A program made the translations under genes and the position numbers. Under the pieces are notes generated by a model. The model saw only the letters and a program-made list of their open reading frames with translations, was not told the origin of the DNA and did no database searches. Shown piece after piece: positions 8,791 to 16,263 of a stretch of DNA of 64,000 nt (positions are counted from its first letter, which is position 1; each line of letters begins with the position of its first letter). The stretch is from Bacillaceae bacterium OF18-1A (GTDB lineage: Bacteria; Bacillota; Bacilli; Bacillales; Bacillaceae_G), in the NCBI GenBank assembly GCA_027694045.1, contig JAQEWB010000001.1, forward strand, positions 682,001 to 746,000. Direction: 5' to 3'.

Positions 8791-9513
8791 CTAATTAGCT
8801 ATCTGTTCGTATTCCTCTGCAAACATGAAGATATATCCGCCGCTCGTCCGTGATTTATGATTGCAGTTATCTAATACAGCTTGATACGATAAGTAACATT
8901 TTCTTCCCGCTTCACGTGCCGATCTAAATTCACCGATAATTTCCTTTGTATCCATATCCAATTGGATAACTGGTTTGCTCTTTGATCTAAATCCTGTAAG
9001 TTTACCTAGCTTTTCTTTCGAAACATATTCAAGGTTTCCAGCGAATGTATCTGTTTTTATTCCGTTCTTAAATCGTAACGTTTCCCCTTGCTTTGGATAA
9101 CCTATAAAATGTATAGCGACCATCTTAGATACTCTATAAGTCTTGTATACCCCGTTATACATAACCTTAATTTCTAAATAACCTGTTTGTTTTTTTAAGA
9201 ATGGTAAAAGGAACCTCACTCTTGTTTTGCCCACTCTTTTGAATCTTCCGTAATTTGATACAAGAAACTTTCCATCCGATCCAGTAATCGGCTTCCATGC
9301 TTCATTATGATATTTCTCTTTTTCATACCATTCTTTCCGTTGCTCAACAGTTACATCATCTTTAGCGAGGTAACAGTTAATACTTCTAATTTTTGCTCCC
9401 TTAGACCGCGCGCTCATAAGTGAACCTTTCATCATTCCTGTTAATTCAACTAAATATTCATAAGTCGTTTCAGATAACACATTTGTTTTAGGGTCATATA
9501 AAAGAACCACCAT
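8791..9513 (-). CDS. NUMOD4/NUMOD1 protein with a degenerate HNH core
   Basis: A 240-residue relative of HNH homing endonucleases. It has a NUMOD4-like block at about residues 72-92 (WKPITGSDGKFLVSNYGRF), the middle KMVAIHFIGYP and NLEYVS elements of an HNH domain, and a NUMOD1-like DNA-binding tail (KPVIQLDMDTKEIIGEF, then SAREAGRKCYLSYQAVLDNC). At the place where active members have a histidine followed by D/N-G (as in VNHIDGNK), this protein reads LRFKNGIKTD, so the catalytic histidine appears to be missing. It may be an inactive endonuclease kept for DNA binding, or a decaying selfish gene. Confidence 0.7.
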   Translation of the reverse strand: MVVLLYDPKTNVLSETTYEYLVELTGMMKGSLMSARSKGAKIRSINCYLAKDDVTVEQRKEWYEKEKYHNEAWKPITGSDGKFLVSNYGRFKRVGKTRVRFLLPFLKKQTGYLEIKVMYNGVYKTYRVSKMVAIHFIGYPKQGETLRFKNGIKTDTFAGNLEYVSKEKLGKLTGFRSKSKPVIQLDMDTKEIIGEFRSAREAGRKCYLSYQAVLDNCNHKSRTSGGYIFMFAEEYEQIAN

Positions 9514-9544
9514 ATCCCTCCTTTCTGCAAAATAGCGTTTTTAT

Positions 9545-9679
9545 TTAATTTTCATCCTGTTTCGGTTTTCGTTCTATGATGACTCCACACTCGAAACAAA
9601 TCCATTTTTTATTTCCATCTTTATCAATTGAATAAGTCGCATCCTCATCACCACAACAAGGGCAAATAATACGTGCCAT
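9545..9679 (-). CDS. 44-aa zinc-ribbon protein
   Basis: A very short gene with a clear GAGAGGTGA ribosome site 5 bases from its ATG. The product begins MARIICPCCGDEDATYSI and has a second metal-binding pair in WICFECGVIIERK, giving CPxCG...CxECG, a four-cysteine zinc ribbon. Such ribbons occur in many phage and host nucleic-acid-binding proteins. It lies between two co-directional phage genes and shares their intergenic leader motif. Confidence 0.7.
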   Translation of the reverse strand: MARIICPCCGDEDATYSIDKDGNKKWICFECGVIIERKPKQDEN

Positions 9680-9721
9680 ATCGTCACCTCTCTCCGCTGC
9701 CAAATAAGGATTTTGTCTTAA

Positions 9722-10153
9722 TTAATGAGTTACATCGCTGATTTCATCCGACATCCAATCCCTATCTACATCTTCAATCGGTGGCATTTCCGGTAAATAT
9801 TCTGCATTGTATTTCTTTGATTTTTCGATTTGTTCTATGATTTTTTGTTTTCCAACTTTGTTTATTACTCTTTTTATTTCTTCAGCAACTTCCGTTCTTA
9901 AGAATGCAACTGTACCTGCTGCTGTGTTTGTTTTTTCGTAAGCATCACCAACAACTGGTATCGGCAACAACACCCTGTGACCGGTTGTAACTTCGGATAT
10001 ATTAAGTACAATTCCGAAAACAGTGTCGAACATAGGACATGCACATAATGTGAATTCATCTATTTGTATAGCGTGTCCTATCATTGGTTGCCAATTTCCT
10101 TGATTTGTTGCTAAATGAAACTTTTGAGCTTGCTCATTCACTTTGATTTCCAT
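9722..10153 (-). CDS. Hypothetical phage protein (143 aa)
   Basis: Soluble, no signal peptide. The N-terminal half is beta-rich (HAIQIDEFTLCACPMFDTVFG) and the C-terminal third is helical and charged (VAEEIKRVINKVGKQKIIEQI). It has a good ribosome site (GGAGGG) upstream. No domain recognised. It belongs to a run of accessory genes (9.5-11.1 kb) whose upstream spacers share the motif ACAAAA-N3-TTATTT. Confidence 0.6.
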   Translation of the reverse strand: MEIKVNEQAQKFHLATNQGNWQPMIGHAIQIDEFTLCACPMFDTVFGIVLNISEVTTGHRVLLPIPVVGDAYEKTNTAAGTVAFLRTEVAEEIKRVINKVGKQKIIEQIEKSKKYNAEYLPEMPPIEDVDRDWMSDEISDVTH

Positions 10154-10171
10154 TCCGTTCCCTCCAAATAA

Positions 10172-10717
10172 CTATTTTGTACTAATTGACTCCCAATCAA
10201 ATGTTTCTAATATATTCAGTAATCGTTCCACTTTTGGTGCTCGCCATGCCGTCATAGCGTAAGTATGAGCTTTTGAAGTATAGTGGTAGTTATTTAGTTT
10301 AAGATGATTTTTTGCTTCTTCTTTTGTTAAAAACATTGTGTCAGGAACAATGAAACCTTCTTCTTTCATAAAAGCTGTATCAAAGTAACCATCATTATTT
10401 AAATTACTTTCTACATACTCCCATAAATCATCGAACCTCTCGCTTTCATCATAAATAAGCACCCTTAATTCCTGATCTTCATCAATTTCTTCACTGTAAT
10501 ATTCCTCCAAGAACTCTTTCAAATCACTAAACTTATGAAAAGTAACAAGATCACCATCATTAAAGAATCGTTCCTCTTCACCGCTGTCGTATTTCTCACT
10601 CGCTGGGACCATTCTATAATCCTTAATAACCCAAAACCGTGGCGATGCATTTCCGTCAGTTTCCTGTGTAGTTAATTCCTGCTGCAATTCCTTTAAAAAT
10701 TGAATATCCTTGTTCAT
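10172..10717 (-). CDS. Hypothetical acidic phage protein (181 aa)
   Basis: A 181-residue acidic protein with many D/E residues (for example EEYYSEEIDEDQELRVLIYD) and no membrane segment. A C-terminal stretch MFLTKEEAKNHLKLNNYHYT resembles a conserved segment I associate with hypothetical proteins of Gram-positive phages, but no function is known to me. It is co-directional with its neighbours and ends 18 bases before the next gene's start. Confidence 0.6.
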   Translation of the reverse strand: MNKDIQFLKELQQELTTQETDGNASPRFWVIKDYRMVPASEKYDSGEEERFFNDGDLVTFHKFSDLKEFLEEYYSEEIDEDQELRVLIYDESERFDDLWEYVESNLNNDGYFDTAFMKEEGFIVPDTMFLTKEEAKNHLKLNNYHYTSKAHTYAMTAWRAPKVERLLNILETFDWESISTK

Positions 10718-10776
10718 TTCCCATTCCCCTTTTCAATTAAAATAACGCTTTTGTTTAGTTTTACTCTTATGGATTA

Positions 10777-11100
10777 TTAACTATAAGTTTTTAAAAGTTC
10801 GTTTAATTGAGCATTAGCATGAACATTTACTTCATAACCAAACCACTCGCAATGCTTAAACTTAATGACTTTTTCCTTGTTTAATATAGTTAAAAAGGCG
10901 ACAAAGGAATTGTCTTCTTCACTAATAAGAGATTTCCATTCATTTGCAATAACACCCTTTCCCTCACTATCCCATTTATCAGATTCGTTAATCATACGAA
11001 TACATGTGTTTATCGCACCTACCATTCGTTGTTTGAAAATCTGTATTGTCATCACCAACATCCCCATTTCTTTACAAAATTCAAATTTGAAATTTATCAA
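10777..11100 (-). CDS. Hypothetical phage protein (107 aa)
   Basis: A small soluble protein starting MINFKFEFCKEMGMLVMTIQ; internal methionines at residues 12 and 17 are alternative starts, since no strong ribosome site precedes the first ATG. No domain is recognisable. It is the most upstream gene of the accessory block and is followed, on the upstream side, by a 180-base gap that holds a plus-strand terminator. Confidence 0.5.
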   Translation of the reverse strand: MINFKFEFCKEMGMLVMTIQIFKQRMVGAINTCIRMINESDKWDSEGKGVIANEWKSLISEEDNSFVAFLTILNKEKVIKFKHCEWFGYEVNVHANAQLNELLKTYS

Positions 11101-11259
11101 TAAGTTTGGATATATTAATGTTACGTAAAACGCTTGTTAAGATTACTGATATTTTCACTATTTATTTCTCGAACGTTATATAATCAATTTGCAAGGTTCA
11201 AGTAGACAGGAAATAAGGGTTCTGTCTTACTTTTCATCATGCTCAATCCTTCCTTGAGT

Positions 11260-11287
11260 GCTAGGAGAAATCCTAGCCTTTTTTTAT
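11260..11287 (+). terminator. Plus-strand intrinsic terminator inside a minus-strand region
   Basis: GCTAGGA-GAAA-TCCTAGC forms a perfect 7-bp stem with a GAAA tetraloop followed by CTTTTTTT on the plus strand. No plus-strand gene precedes it. It lies between the sigma/membrane gene pair and the accessory block. A TATAAT box (11179-11184) about 75 bases upstream on the plus strand could start a short RNA ending here. Confidence 0.6.
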
Positions 11288-11478
11288 TCCTTCTTTCTGA
11301 AAAAGCGATTATACATATCTAACGCCAATATCGGTGCCCAAAAGAGAATGAAGAATACGATTATTAAAGCAACTGGAGCTGGTACTTTTTCAATCACTTG
11401 ATCCAGCCCCTTATTTCTGCACCAATAGCTGTAAAACGAACCGAGCATCAAATACACTCCTAATGCAGTTAAAATCAT
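11284..11478 (-). CDS. Small phage membrane protein (64 aa)
   Basis: Two hydrophobic segments (about residues 2-17, ILTALGVYLMLGSFYSYW, and 34-54, PVALIIVFFILFWAPIL) separated by a charged loop and ending in a basic tail RFFRKKE. Probably a two-pass inner-membrane protein. The ATG overlaps the stop of the sigma-factor gene by 4 bases, so the two are translationally coupled. The length and topology would also fit a superinfection-exclusion protein, but nothing in the sequence decides this. Confidence 0.6.
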   Translation of the reverse strand: MILTALGVYLMLGSFYSYWCRNKGLDQVIEKVPAPVALIIVFFILFWAPILALDMYNRFFRKKE

Positions 11479-12203
11479 TTTGCCACCCCCTGACTCTTGC
11501 CGAATGCTGCAGCTCTTTCGTTGATTCGTTTTAATATGCGGCTCACTTGTACTTGTGATTTTCCAATTCGATTTCCAATCTTCTCTTGTCTCGTGCCAGT
11601 TAGATGCATATCTAGCACGATCATTTCTTTATCCTGTAACGTTTGTACAAAAGAATCGACTAACATCTTATCTGCTACATTTTCTGTTTTACTAGTGGCA
11701 TTTTCATCTACTAGCATCTGCTCAAGCGTTAAATCATCATCGCCACTTCCTGATGAAAATGCTACGCCGTTTAAAGAGCTTGTCATTTGCTGATATTGCA
11801 AAGCTTCTTCCACTTCTTCAGCCGAAACCCCTAATTGCTCACTGATGTCCTCTAGTTTGTCATCTGATAATCCTTGCCTCATGATTTTTCCTTTTAGATA
11901 ATATATTTCACGTGGCACTTTTACTTTTTGGGCATTCATGATGCTTTTCGATATTTCTCCATGTATTTTCGGAATCGCATAAGTAGAAAATTTACATCCG
12001 TATTCAGGATTAAAATCTCTTCTAGCTTTAATTAACCCCATCATGCCACATTGCGTAATATCATCTATATCTAAACCTGTATTCCCTTTTATTGATTCAA
12101 TAGTTCTTCCGTAGTTTTTCCAAACAAAATGATGTACAAGTTTCTCATATTTCTTCACAAACTCATCATCCGACAAACCTTTCACATCAACCACTTCAGG
12201 CAT
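11475..12203 (-). CDS. Phage-encoded RNA polymerase sigma factor (SigB/F/G-like)
   Basis: A 242-residue sigma-70 family factor. Region 2 is clear: GLDIDDITQCGMMGLIKARR, then FNPEYGCKFSTYAIPKIHGE, the typical sigma-2 core of the SigB/SigF group. Region 3 follows (KVKVPREIYYLKGKIM; LEDISEQLGVSAEEV) and region 4 has an HTH (TRQEKIGNRIGKSQVQVSRI). ATG 12203 is chosen for the AGGAG site 8 bases upstream; a GTG three codons earlier overlaps that site. It probably redirects host polymerase to middle or late phage promoters, working before the ArpU-type regulator. Confidence 0.88.
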   Translation of the reverse strand: MPEVVDVKGLSDDEFVKKYEKLVHHFVWKNYGRTIESIKGNTGLDIDDITQCGMMGLIKARRDFNPEYGCKFSTYAIPKIHGEISKSIMNAQKVKVPREIYYLKGKIMRQGLSDDKLEDISEQLGVSAEEVEEALQYQQMTSSLNGVAFSSGSGDDDLTLEQMLVDENATSKTENVADKMLVDSFVQTLQDKEMIVLDMHLTGTRQEKIGNRIGKSQVQVSRILKRINERAAAFGKSQGVAK

Positions 12204-12597
12204 TCTCCCCACTCCTTTTGATTTCCCACATTAAAGTTGGTCCTTTCCATTCCCCTTCTTTTTCCCATTTCTTTTTAAGCTTTCCGACGTAAGTAACACT
12301 ACGGTCGTACATAATGCTAATATCTCTATCTGGAATGCCTTGCTTGTTCAAATTCCGAACAACTTCAGGAGTTAACCCAATCGGTATATCCCTTTTAGGT
12401 CCACCTTTCTTCCTCGGCTCTGTATCGAAATATCTACCCAACCGGCGTAATTCTTCACCAGTCGGGCATGCTTTACACTCATTCACACTAAAACTTTCAT
12501 TGGATGAGCGATTGTAATAGCAACGTCTACATTTCTGTTCGATAATGTCACCAATTTGGTATGTGAGCTCTTTTCGTTCTTCTTTTGTCAGTTTCAT
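12196..12597 (-). CDS. Zinc-finger plus HTH DNA-binding protein
   Basis: A 133-residue protein. Residues about 24-55 hold CRRCYYN...CKACPTGEELRRLG, a CxxC-x(n)-CxxC zinc site followed by a GExLxxLG helix. The second half has an HTH-like segment (DRDISIMYDRSVTYVGKLKKK). ATG 12597 is preferred (AGGTG ribosome site); a GTG three codons upstream is possible. It overlaps the sigma-factor start by 8 bases, so both are in one operon. The next gene upstream is a paralogue with the same zinc site. Likely a phage transcription regulator. Confidence 0.7.
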   Translation of the reverse strand: MKLTKEERKELTYQIGDIIEQKCRRCYYNRSSNESFSVNECKACPTGEELRRLGRYFDTEPRKKGGPKRDIPIGLTPEVVRNLNKQGIPDRDISIMYDRSVTYVGKLKKKWEKEGEWKGPTLMWEIKRSGENA

Positions 12598-12606
12598 ACC
12601 GCTCAC

Positions 12607-13503
12607 CTATAAAACGACTTTAAGCGCCATACCGAGCGCGTGTGCTCTACCTTGTAGTTCAAGGCGATGTTCTCGTTCTTTGGCAGCTGTTTCTTCCGCA
12701 GCATGTACATTGACGTGCATTTTTCGAAGGTCGTGTTGTAATTCGTGATTCTTTTCCGTAATCGCATTAAATTCGTTTAGCAATGTACTGTAATCTTCTT
12801 CACGCGCTTGCGATTGTTGTTTCATGCTCTCGAACGCATCTTCCGCTTCTAGTCGTGCTTTCGTTTCTGCGATGAAATCTTGCGCTAACTTTTCTTTTAA
12901 ACCTTTTAATTTCTCGTACATTTCCGTTACTTCCCTTAACTCTCTTTGAAGAGCATCTTTTTCATCAAGAATGGTATTTAATCGCTCTTTCCAAGAAACA
13001 TCTAACGTTTCTGTTTTCTCGATATGCGTAGCTACTATAGATTTCAATTTTGACGGTTCAAATTTCGTTTTCTGAACGTTTTGAGGTTCTGGTGATGGTT
13101 TTGTATTCTGTGGATTCTTAGATGCACCTACACGCTTTTTAGGCACTCCTTTTTCTTCTCTTCTTTTCGAAATGTGGTAATATAAAGTCCCTTCCACAAC
13201 ACCAAACTCGTCCGCAAGCTTTCCCCAAGTCCATTTCTTACTATCCGCTTCACGTAACTTTTCAGCAGTTGCACAAATTTGATCCCAGTTTTTTTGTTCA
13301 GCCATATGTTCCGTTCTCCCCTCGAGTAGGCTTTCGCCTAAACTTTTTAGTTTTTCACCAATCTCGCAATTCTCTGAACACCATGAAGTTTTATGATTTT
13401 TACTTGCATCATTGTATTTCGGAACCTTCGTACAACCTTTACACGTATCGTCTTGTATATTTAAAATCCTAAGTCGGATTTGACGGTTTTTGGCTTTGTT
13501 CAA
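12607..13503 (-). CDS. Zinc-finger, HTH and coiled-coil phage protein
   Basis: A 298-residue protein with four parts: a zinc site CKGC...CSENCEIGEKLKSLG (about residues 20-55) paralogous to that of its downstream neighbour, an HTH (WTWGKLADEFGVVEGTLYYH), a proline/lysine linker (GASKNPQNTKPSPEPQN), and a long C-terminal coiled coil (about 180-290, heptad-rich). I choose TTG 13503 because GGGGTGATGG sits just before it; an upstream in-frame start would add an unlikely hydrophobic leader. The protein may oligomerise through the coiled coil while binding DNA. Function unknown. Confidence 0.62.
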   Translation of the reverse strand: MNKAKNRQIRLRILNIQDDTCKGCTKVPKYNDASKNHKTSWCSENCEIGEKLKSLGESLLEGRTEHMAEQKNWDQICATAEKLREADSKKWTWGKLADEFGVVEGTLYYHISKRREEKGVPKKRVGASKNPQNTKPSPEPQNVQKTKFEPSKLKSIVATHIEKTETLDVSWKERLNTILDEKDALQRELREVTEMYEKLKGLKEKLAQDFIAETKARLEAEDAFESMKQQSQAREEDYSTLLNEFNAITEKNHELQHDLRKMHVNVHAAEETAAKEREHRLELQGRAHALGMALKVVL

Positions 13504-13572
13504 TCCATCACCCCATATGAGATTGAAAGGCAGGTAGTAGAGCGAAATTGCCATACTACCAACCTGTTTTTA

Positions 13573-14283
13573 TTAGTCTTCTAATGTTTCATCGAAAGGC
13601 TTGTCCTCATCAGTAACTCCAACTTCTTCAGAAGATTTCGACTCTTGTTCTTGTACCGGTTCTTCTGCCATTGTTTCTTCCTTCGGTTTCTCTTCTGCCT
13701 TTGGCTGCTCTGCTACATCGGATTGATTCTCTTTCCACTCATTCCATTTAATCGCTAGTGGCGCAACACGTTTGCGGTATTCATCAATCACTTCAATGAT
13801 TTGACCTGATGACATATCTAATTCATTCGCAAGTTTTAAGTAAGACTCACCATCGATACGGCGCTTTACGATTTCAGGTAGTTTGTTCAGCATGCCATCA
13901 AAGCTTGGTGCTAAACCACTGATGATAAACGCATCGACAATTTCACGATCTGTTTGCTCTTTCTCTTCACGAGTTGAAATTTTCTCTTCCGGGATGTCAA
14001 AATCAGCTTCCATTTGTTCAAACGATGGTTTCACTTCTTGCACAACGCCTTTATCATCTACTTCATATTCCGTTAATGGTTTGTTCGTTTTTGCATTCAG
14101 CAACACATTATAATTCACGATAAGAGACTCTAATGAAACAGCTACTTTAATATCAATCATTTCAGAAAGTGCATCTAACTTACCGTTTAATGAGCTATCT
14201 GTTACTTCCAAAACGATTTCTTTCTTCCCATCAGCTTTCAGATTTACTTTCTTTAACGTTGGTTTGAATTCGATATATGACAT
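13573..14283 (-). CDS. Hypothetical phage protein with acidic tail (236 aa)
   Basis: Three parts can be seen: a beta-rich N-terminal third (VNLKADGKKEIVLEVTDSS), a helical middle containing an HTH-like segment (LKLANELDMSSGQIIEVIDE), and a very acidic, low-complexity tail (about 190-236, E/P/K-rich, ending DKPFDETLED). An acidic tail after a folded core is seen in phage single-strand binding and recombination mediators, and the neighbours (dUTPase, DUF1064 protein, RecT further upstream) are DNA-metabolism genes, but I do not recognise an OB fold. Function open. Confidence 0.6.
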   Translation of the reverse strand: MSYIEFKPTLKKVNLKADGKKEIVLEVTDSSLNGKLDALSEMIDIKVAVSLESLIVNYNVLLNAKTNKPLTEYEVDDKGVVQEVKPSFEQMEADFDIPEEKISTREEKEQTDREIVDAFIISGLAPSFDGMLNKLPEIVKRRIDGESYLKLANELDMSSGQIIEVIDEYRKRVAPLAIKWNEWKENQSDVAEQPKAEEKPKEETMAEEPVQEQESKSSEEVGVTDEDKPFDETLED

Positions 14284-14297
14284 ATGATCCGCTCCCT

Positions 14298-14714
14298 TTA
14301 TTTTGCTTTTTTAAGTTTTTTCTCTTCACGCTTTAATTTGTTGTACTCATCTAATGTTATAAAGCCGCCGTATTTCTTTACATGCTTTAGCAAGATGAGA
14401 TGTAAATGTGGGTATTTGTATTCGAACATTTTCCGCTTGACCAAAAACGTTTCGGTGCAAAGCCCCTTTATGTCGATGACTTCCACATCACCATTTGGCA
14501 AATAAACCATGAAGTCTGCGATATATGTAATTGCCACAAACTTTTTACCGTTCTTTGTAAACGCTGGCTGCAAGGTGAATCTTGGTTGTAATTCAAAGCT
14601 TGTAATTTCACCTGCATCTTGACGTATTTTTAATCCGGAGTAATAATCCGCTTCTGCTTTACTATCGAATACATGGTCGTCTAGTTTCACTTTCTTGTTG
14701 TTGTATTTACTCAT
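14298..14714 (-). CDS. DUF1064 protein, putative PD-(D/E)XK nuclease
   Basis: A 138-residue phage protein starting MSKYNNKKVKLDDHVFDSK. The conserved pattern DSKAEADYYSGLK, then YIADFMVYLPNGDVEVIDIKG, matches DUF1064, whose E...D...(E/D)xK arrangement (here E in SKAEADYY, D in YIADF, and VEVIDIK) is that of a small PD-(D/E)XK endonuclease, perhaps a junction resolvase. ATG 14714 follows a GGAG site and overlaps the dUTPase stop by 8 bases; longer in-frame starts lie inside dut and are unlikely. Confidence 0.8.
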   Translation of the reverse strand: MSKYNNKKVKLDDHVFDSKAEADYYSGLKIRQDAGEITSFELQPRFTLQPAFTKNGKKFVAITYIADFMVYLPNGDVEVIDIKGLCTETFLVKRKMFEYKYPHLHLILLKHVKKYGGFITLDEYNKLKREEKKLKKAK

Positions 14715-15228
14715 TTCGTACTCCAGTAGATCCGAATCCACCAGTTCCTCGTTCACTTTCCGATAGTTCTCCAACTTCTACAAAATGAGCTGTCTCTACC
14801 GGTGCAATAACTCCCTGCGCGATACGGTCGCCTTTTTTAATCTTAATAACTTCATACTTTGTTGCTTTTGTGATATTAAAATCGTTATCTTCCACCGAAA
14901 CGCCTGCTGCCAACCTTGGTTGCGATGCATATTCAATGATGGACGCATTATCGGCAATCACTCCAACTTCTCCCCTATATCCACTATCAACCGTTCCTAA
15001 AACTACTCGTAACTTTGTTTTACGTGACATTCCGCTACGTGGTCTTACTTGCATTTCATAGCCCGGTGGAATCTCAAATGCAAGACCAGTAGGTATTACC
15101 TTCGTTTCTCCCGGATTGATAATTGTATCTTCCGCTGCTACAAGATCGAACCCAGCATCACCAGACTTTGCATATTCAGGGAGTTTGACACCTTTGTTTA
15201 AACGTTTGATTTTCACACGTAACTTCAT
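14707..15228 (-). CDS. dut: dUTP diphosphatase (dUTPase)
   Basis: A 173-residue trimeric dUTPase that hydrolyses dUTP to dUMP and PPi, keeping uracil out of phage DNA. All five motifs are present: AGFDL, PRSGMS, GTVDSGYRGEVGV with the catalytic Asp and Tyr, GDRIAQGVI, and the C-terminal P-loop-like RGTGGFGSTG. Between motifs 3 and 4 is an insert of about 40 residues (from NASIIEYASQP) that standard dUTPases lack. Such inserts occur in Gram-positive phage dUTPases, where they have been tied to signalling roles with repressor proteins. Enzymatic assignment is firm. Confidence 0.95.
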   Translation of the reverse strand: MKLRVKIKRLNKGVKLPEYAKSGDAGFDLVAAEDTIINPGETKVIPTGLAFEIPPGYEMQVRPRSGMSRKTKLRVVLGTVDSGYRGEVGVIADNASIIEYASQPRLAAGVSVEDNDFNITKATKYEVIKIKKGDRIAQGVIAPVETAHFVEVGELSESERGTGGFGSTGVRNE

Positions 15229-15296
15229 TTTCTTTCCCCTTTCGCTTGGCTGATCAGTAAAGTGATTTCAAAAACACCATTCTCAAAGTTTGTCAT
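15225..15296 (-). CDS. Possible 23-aa leader peptide overlapping dut
   Basis: An ATG at 15296 opens a 23-codon frame (MTNFENGVFEITLLISQAKG...) whose TGA overlaps the dut ATG (ATGA arrangement). A purine-rich stretch (AAGGGGATGGAATGA) precedes it. The tight overlap suggests translational coupling to dut, but the peptide is too short to judge by sequence alone. Confidence 0.3.
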   Translation of the reverse strand: MTNFENGVFEITLLISQAKGERK

Positions 15297-15317
15297 TCAT
15301 TCCATCCCCTTCAACAT

Positions 15318-15518
15318 TTATTGGTCAATCCCACGAGCTAAAACAATCTCAAGTGCCTGGTCTTGCGTAAATCCTTCTCTAACCAGCGCATCGAATCTAG
15401 CCTTATATAGCTTTGCAAGTTCATTGTGGTACTTGATTTGTATCGGCAAGTTCTTTTTCATTGCATCAAGCATCATTTCAAGTTCAATATTTGAATATTT
15501 ACCATTCTGCTCACTCAT
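15318..15518 (-). CDS. Small hypothetical phage protein (66 aa)
   Basis: An all-helical, charged 66-residue protein (MSEQNGKYSNIELEMMLDAM; LAKLYKARFDALVREGFTQD). No metal site, signal peptide or membrane segment. Its ATG overlaps the stop of the preceding gene by 4 bases, so it is translated as part of the early operon. I associate such short helical proteins with the early regions of cereus-group phages but no role is known to me. Confidence 0.6.
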   Translation of the reverse strand: MSEQNGKYSNIELEMMLDAMKKNLPIQIKYHNELAKLYKARFDALVREGFTQDQALEIVLARGIDQ

Positions 15519-15973
15519 ATCGCATACTCTCCCTTCTGGTAGCTATGGACCACGTTACCCTCATCATCGTAGTAAGCAATTTCCCAAAAAGGATGGCAGT
15601 TGTGCTTTTCAATTTCCCCATCGAACAAAACGAACAAATGAGTTTTCCAGTTTCCAACGATCGTACCCCACATGCCAGCTACGTTTACTCGCATACCCAT
15701 GTAAGCGAAATGTAGGTTTCTAAAGTTTTGCATTTTCTTGAACGCCTTTTCCGCACTGTACATGCGCTTGATGTCAAAAACACCTTCGTTCTCGCATGTT
15801 ACAAACTTCATGAATTCAACCATCGGCATTGTTAGAAATTTCGCTCTGAACTTTTGCCAGTACAGGAATCGTGCTTTTCCTTCTGTTTCTGCAACTACGT
15901 ATTCTTCGTTTGGCCAGTGCTCAAAAATGGTTGTGAGTTTGAATTTGTAAAGGAGATAGCTCAATCCAACCAC
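15515..15973 (-). CDS. Hypothetical phage protein (152 aa)
   Basis: A soluble protein rich in aromatic residues (FLYWQKFRAKFLTMPMVEFM; MGMRVNVAGMWGTIVGNWK; HNCHPFWEIAYYDDEGNVVH). It starts with GTG inside the last codons of the AbrB-like gene, or at a TTG three codons later. No domain recognised. It lies in the early operon between the AbrB-like and dUTPase genes. Confidence 0.55.
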   Translation of the reverse strand: MVGLSYLLYKFKLTTIFEHWPNEEYVVAETEGKARFLYWQKFRAKFLTMPMVEFMKFVTCENEGVFDIKRMYSAEKAFKKMQNFRNLHFAYMGMRVNVAGMWGTIVGNWKTHLFVLFDGEIEKHNCHPFWEIAYYDDEGNVVHSYQKGEYAI

Positions 15974-16248
15974 CCCCGTTTTTCACCTTCACGCAAGATG
16001 GAATCGATCAGCAGCTTTGCACCTTTCTGACTGACAATGACTTGTCCACCGAACAGTTCAATGTTTGCATCGGATGCCTTACCAGTTACCACACATACCT
16101 TTTCATGCTTTGTAAGGACAACGTTTTTACCATCTACATGGATTTCTAATTCCGTTCCTTCATGTAGCCCTAATGTTCTGCGCAACTCTTTCGGAATTAC
16201 TACACGACCAAGTTCATCTATTTTTCTAACGATACCAGTGTTTTTCAT
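15961..16248 (-). CDS. AbrB/Abh-type transition-state regulator, phage-borne
   Basis: A 95-residue protein. The N-terminal half (MKNTGIVRKIDELGRVVIPK, then ELRRTLGLHEGTELEIHVDG) is a near-perfect AbrB swapped-hairpin DNA-binding domain. The C-terminal half keeps the AbrB-type CxVTG...GGxxxLSxxGA pattern (VVTGKASDANIELFGGQVIV), so this is a full-length AbrB/Abh paralogue and not just an antitoxin-like SpoVT/AbrB domain. In the host AbrB represses many post-exponential genes; a phage copy could reshape host transition-state and sporulation control or regulate phage genes. Confidence 0.9.
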   Translation of the reverse strand: MKNTGIVRKIDELGRVVIPKELRRTLGLHEGTELEIHVDGKNVVLTKHEKVCVVTGKASDANIELFGGQVIVSQKGAKLLIDSILREGEKRGWLD

Positions 16249-16263
16249 GGCTTCTTCTCCCCC

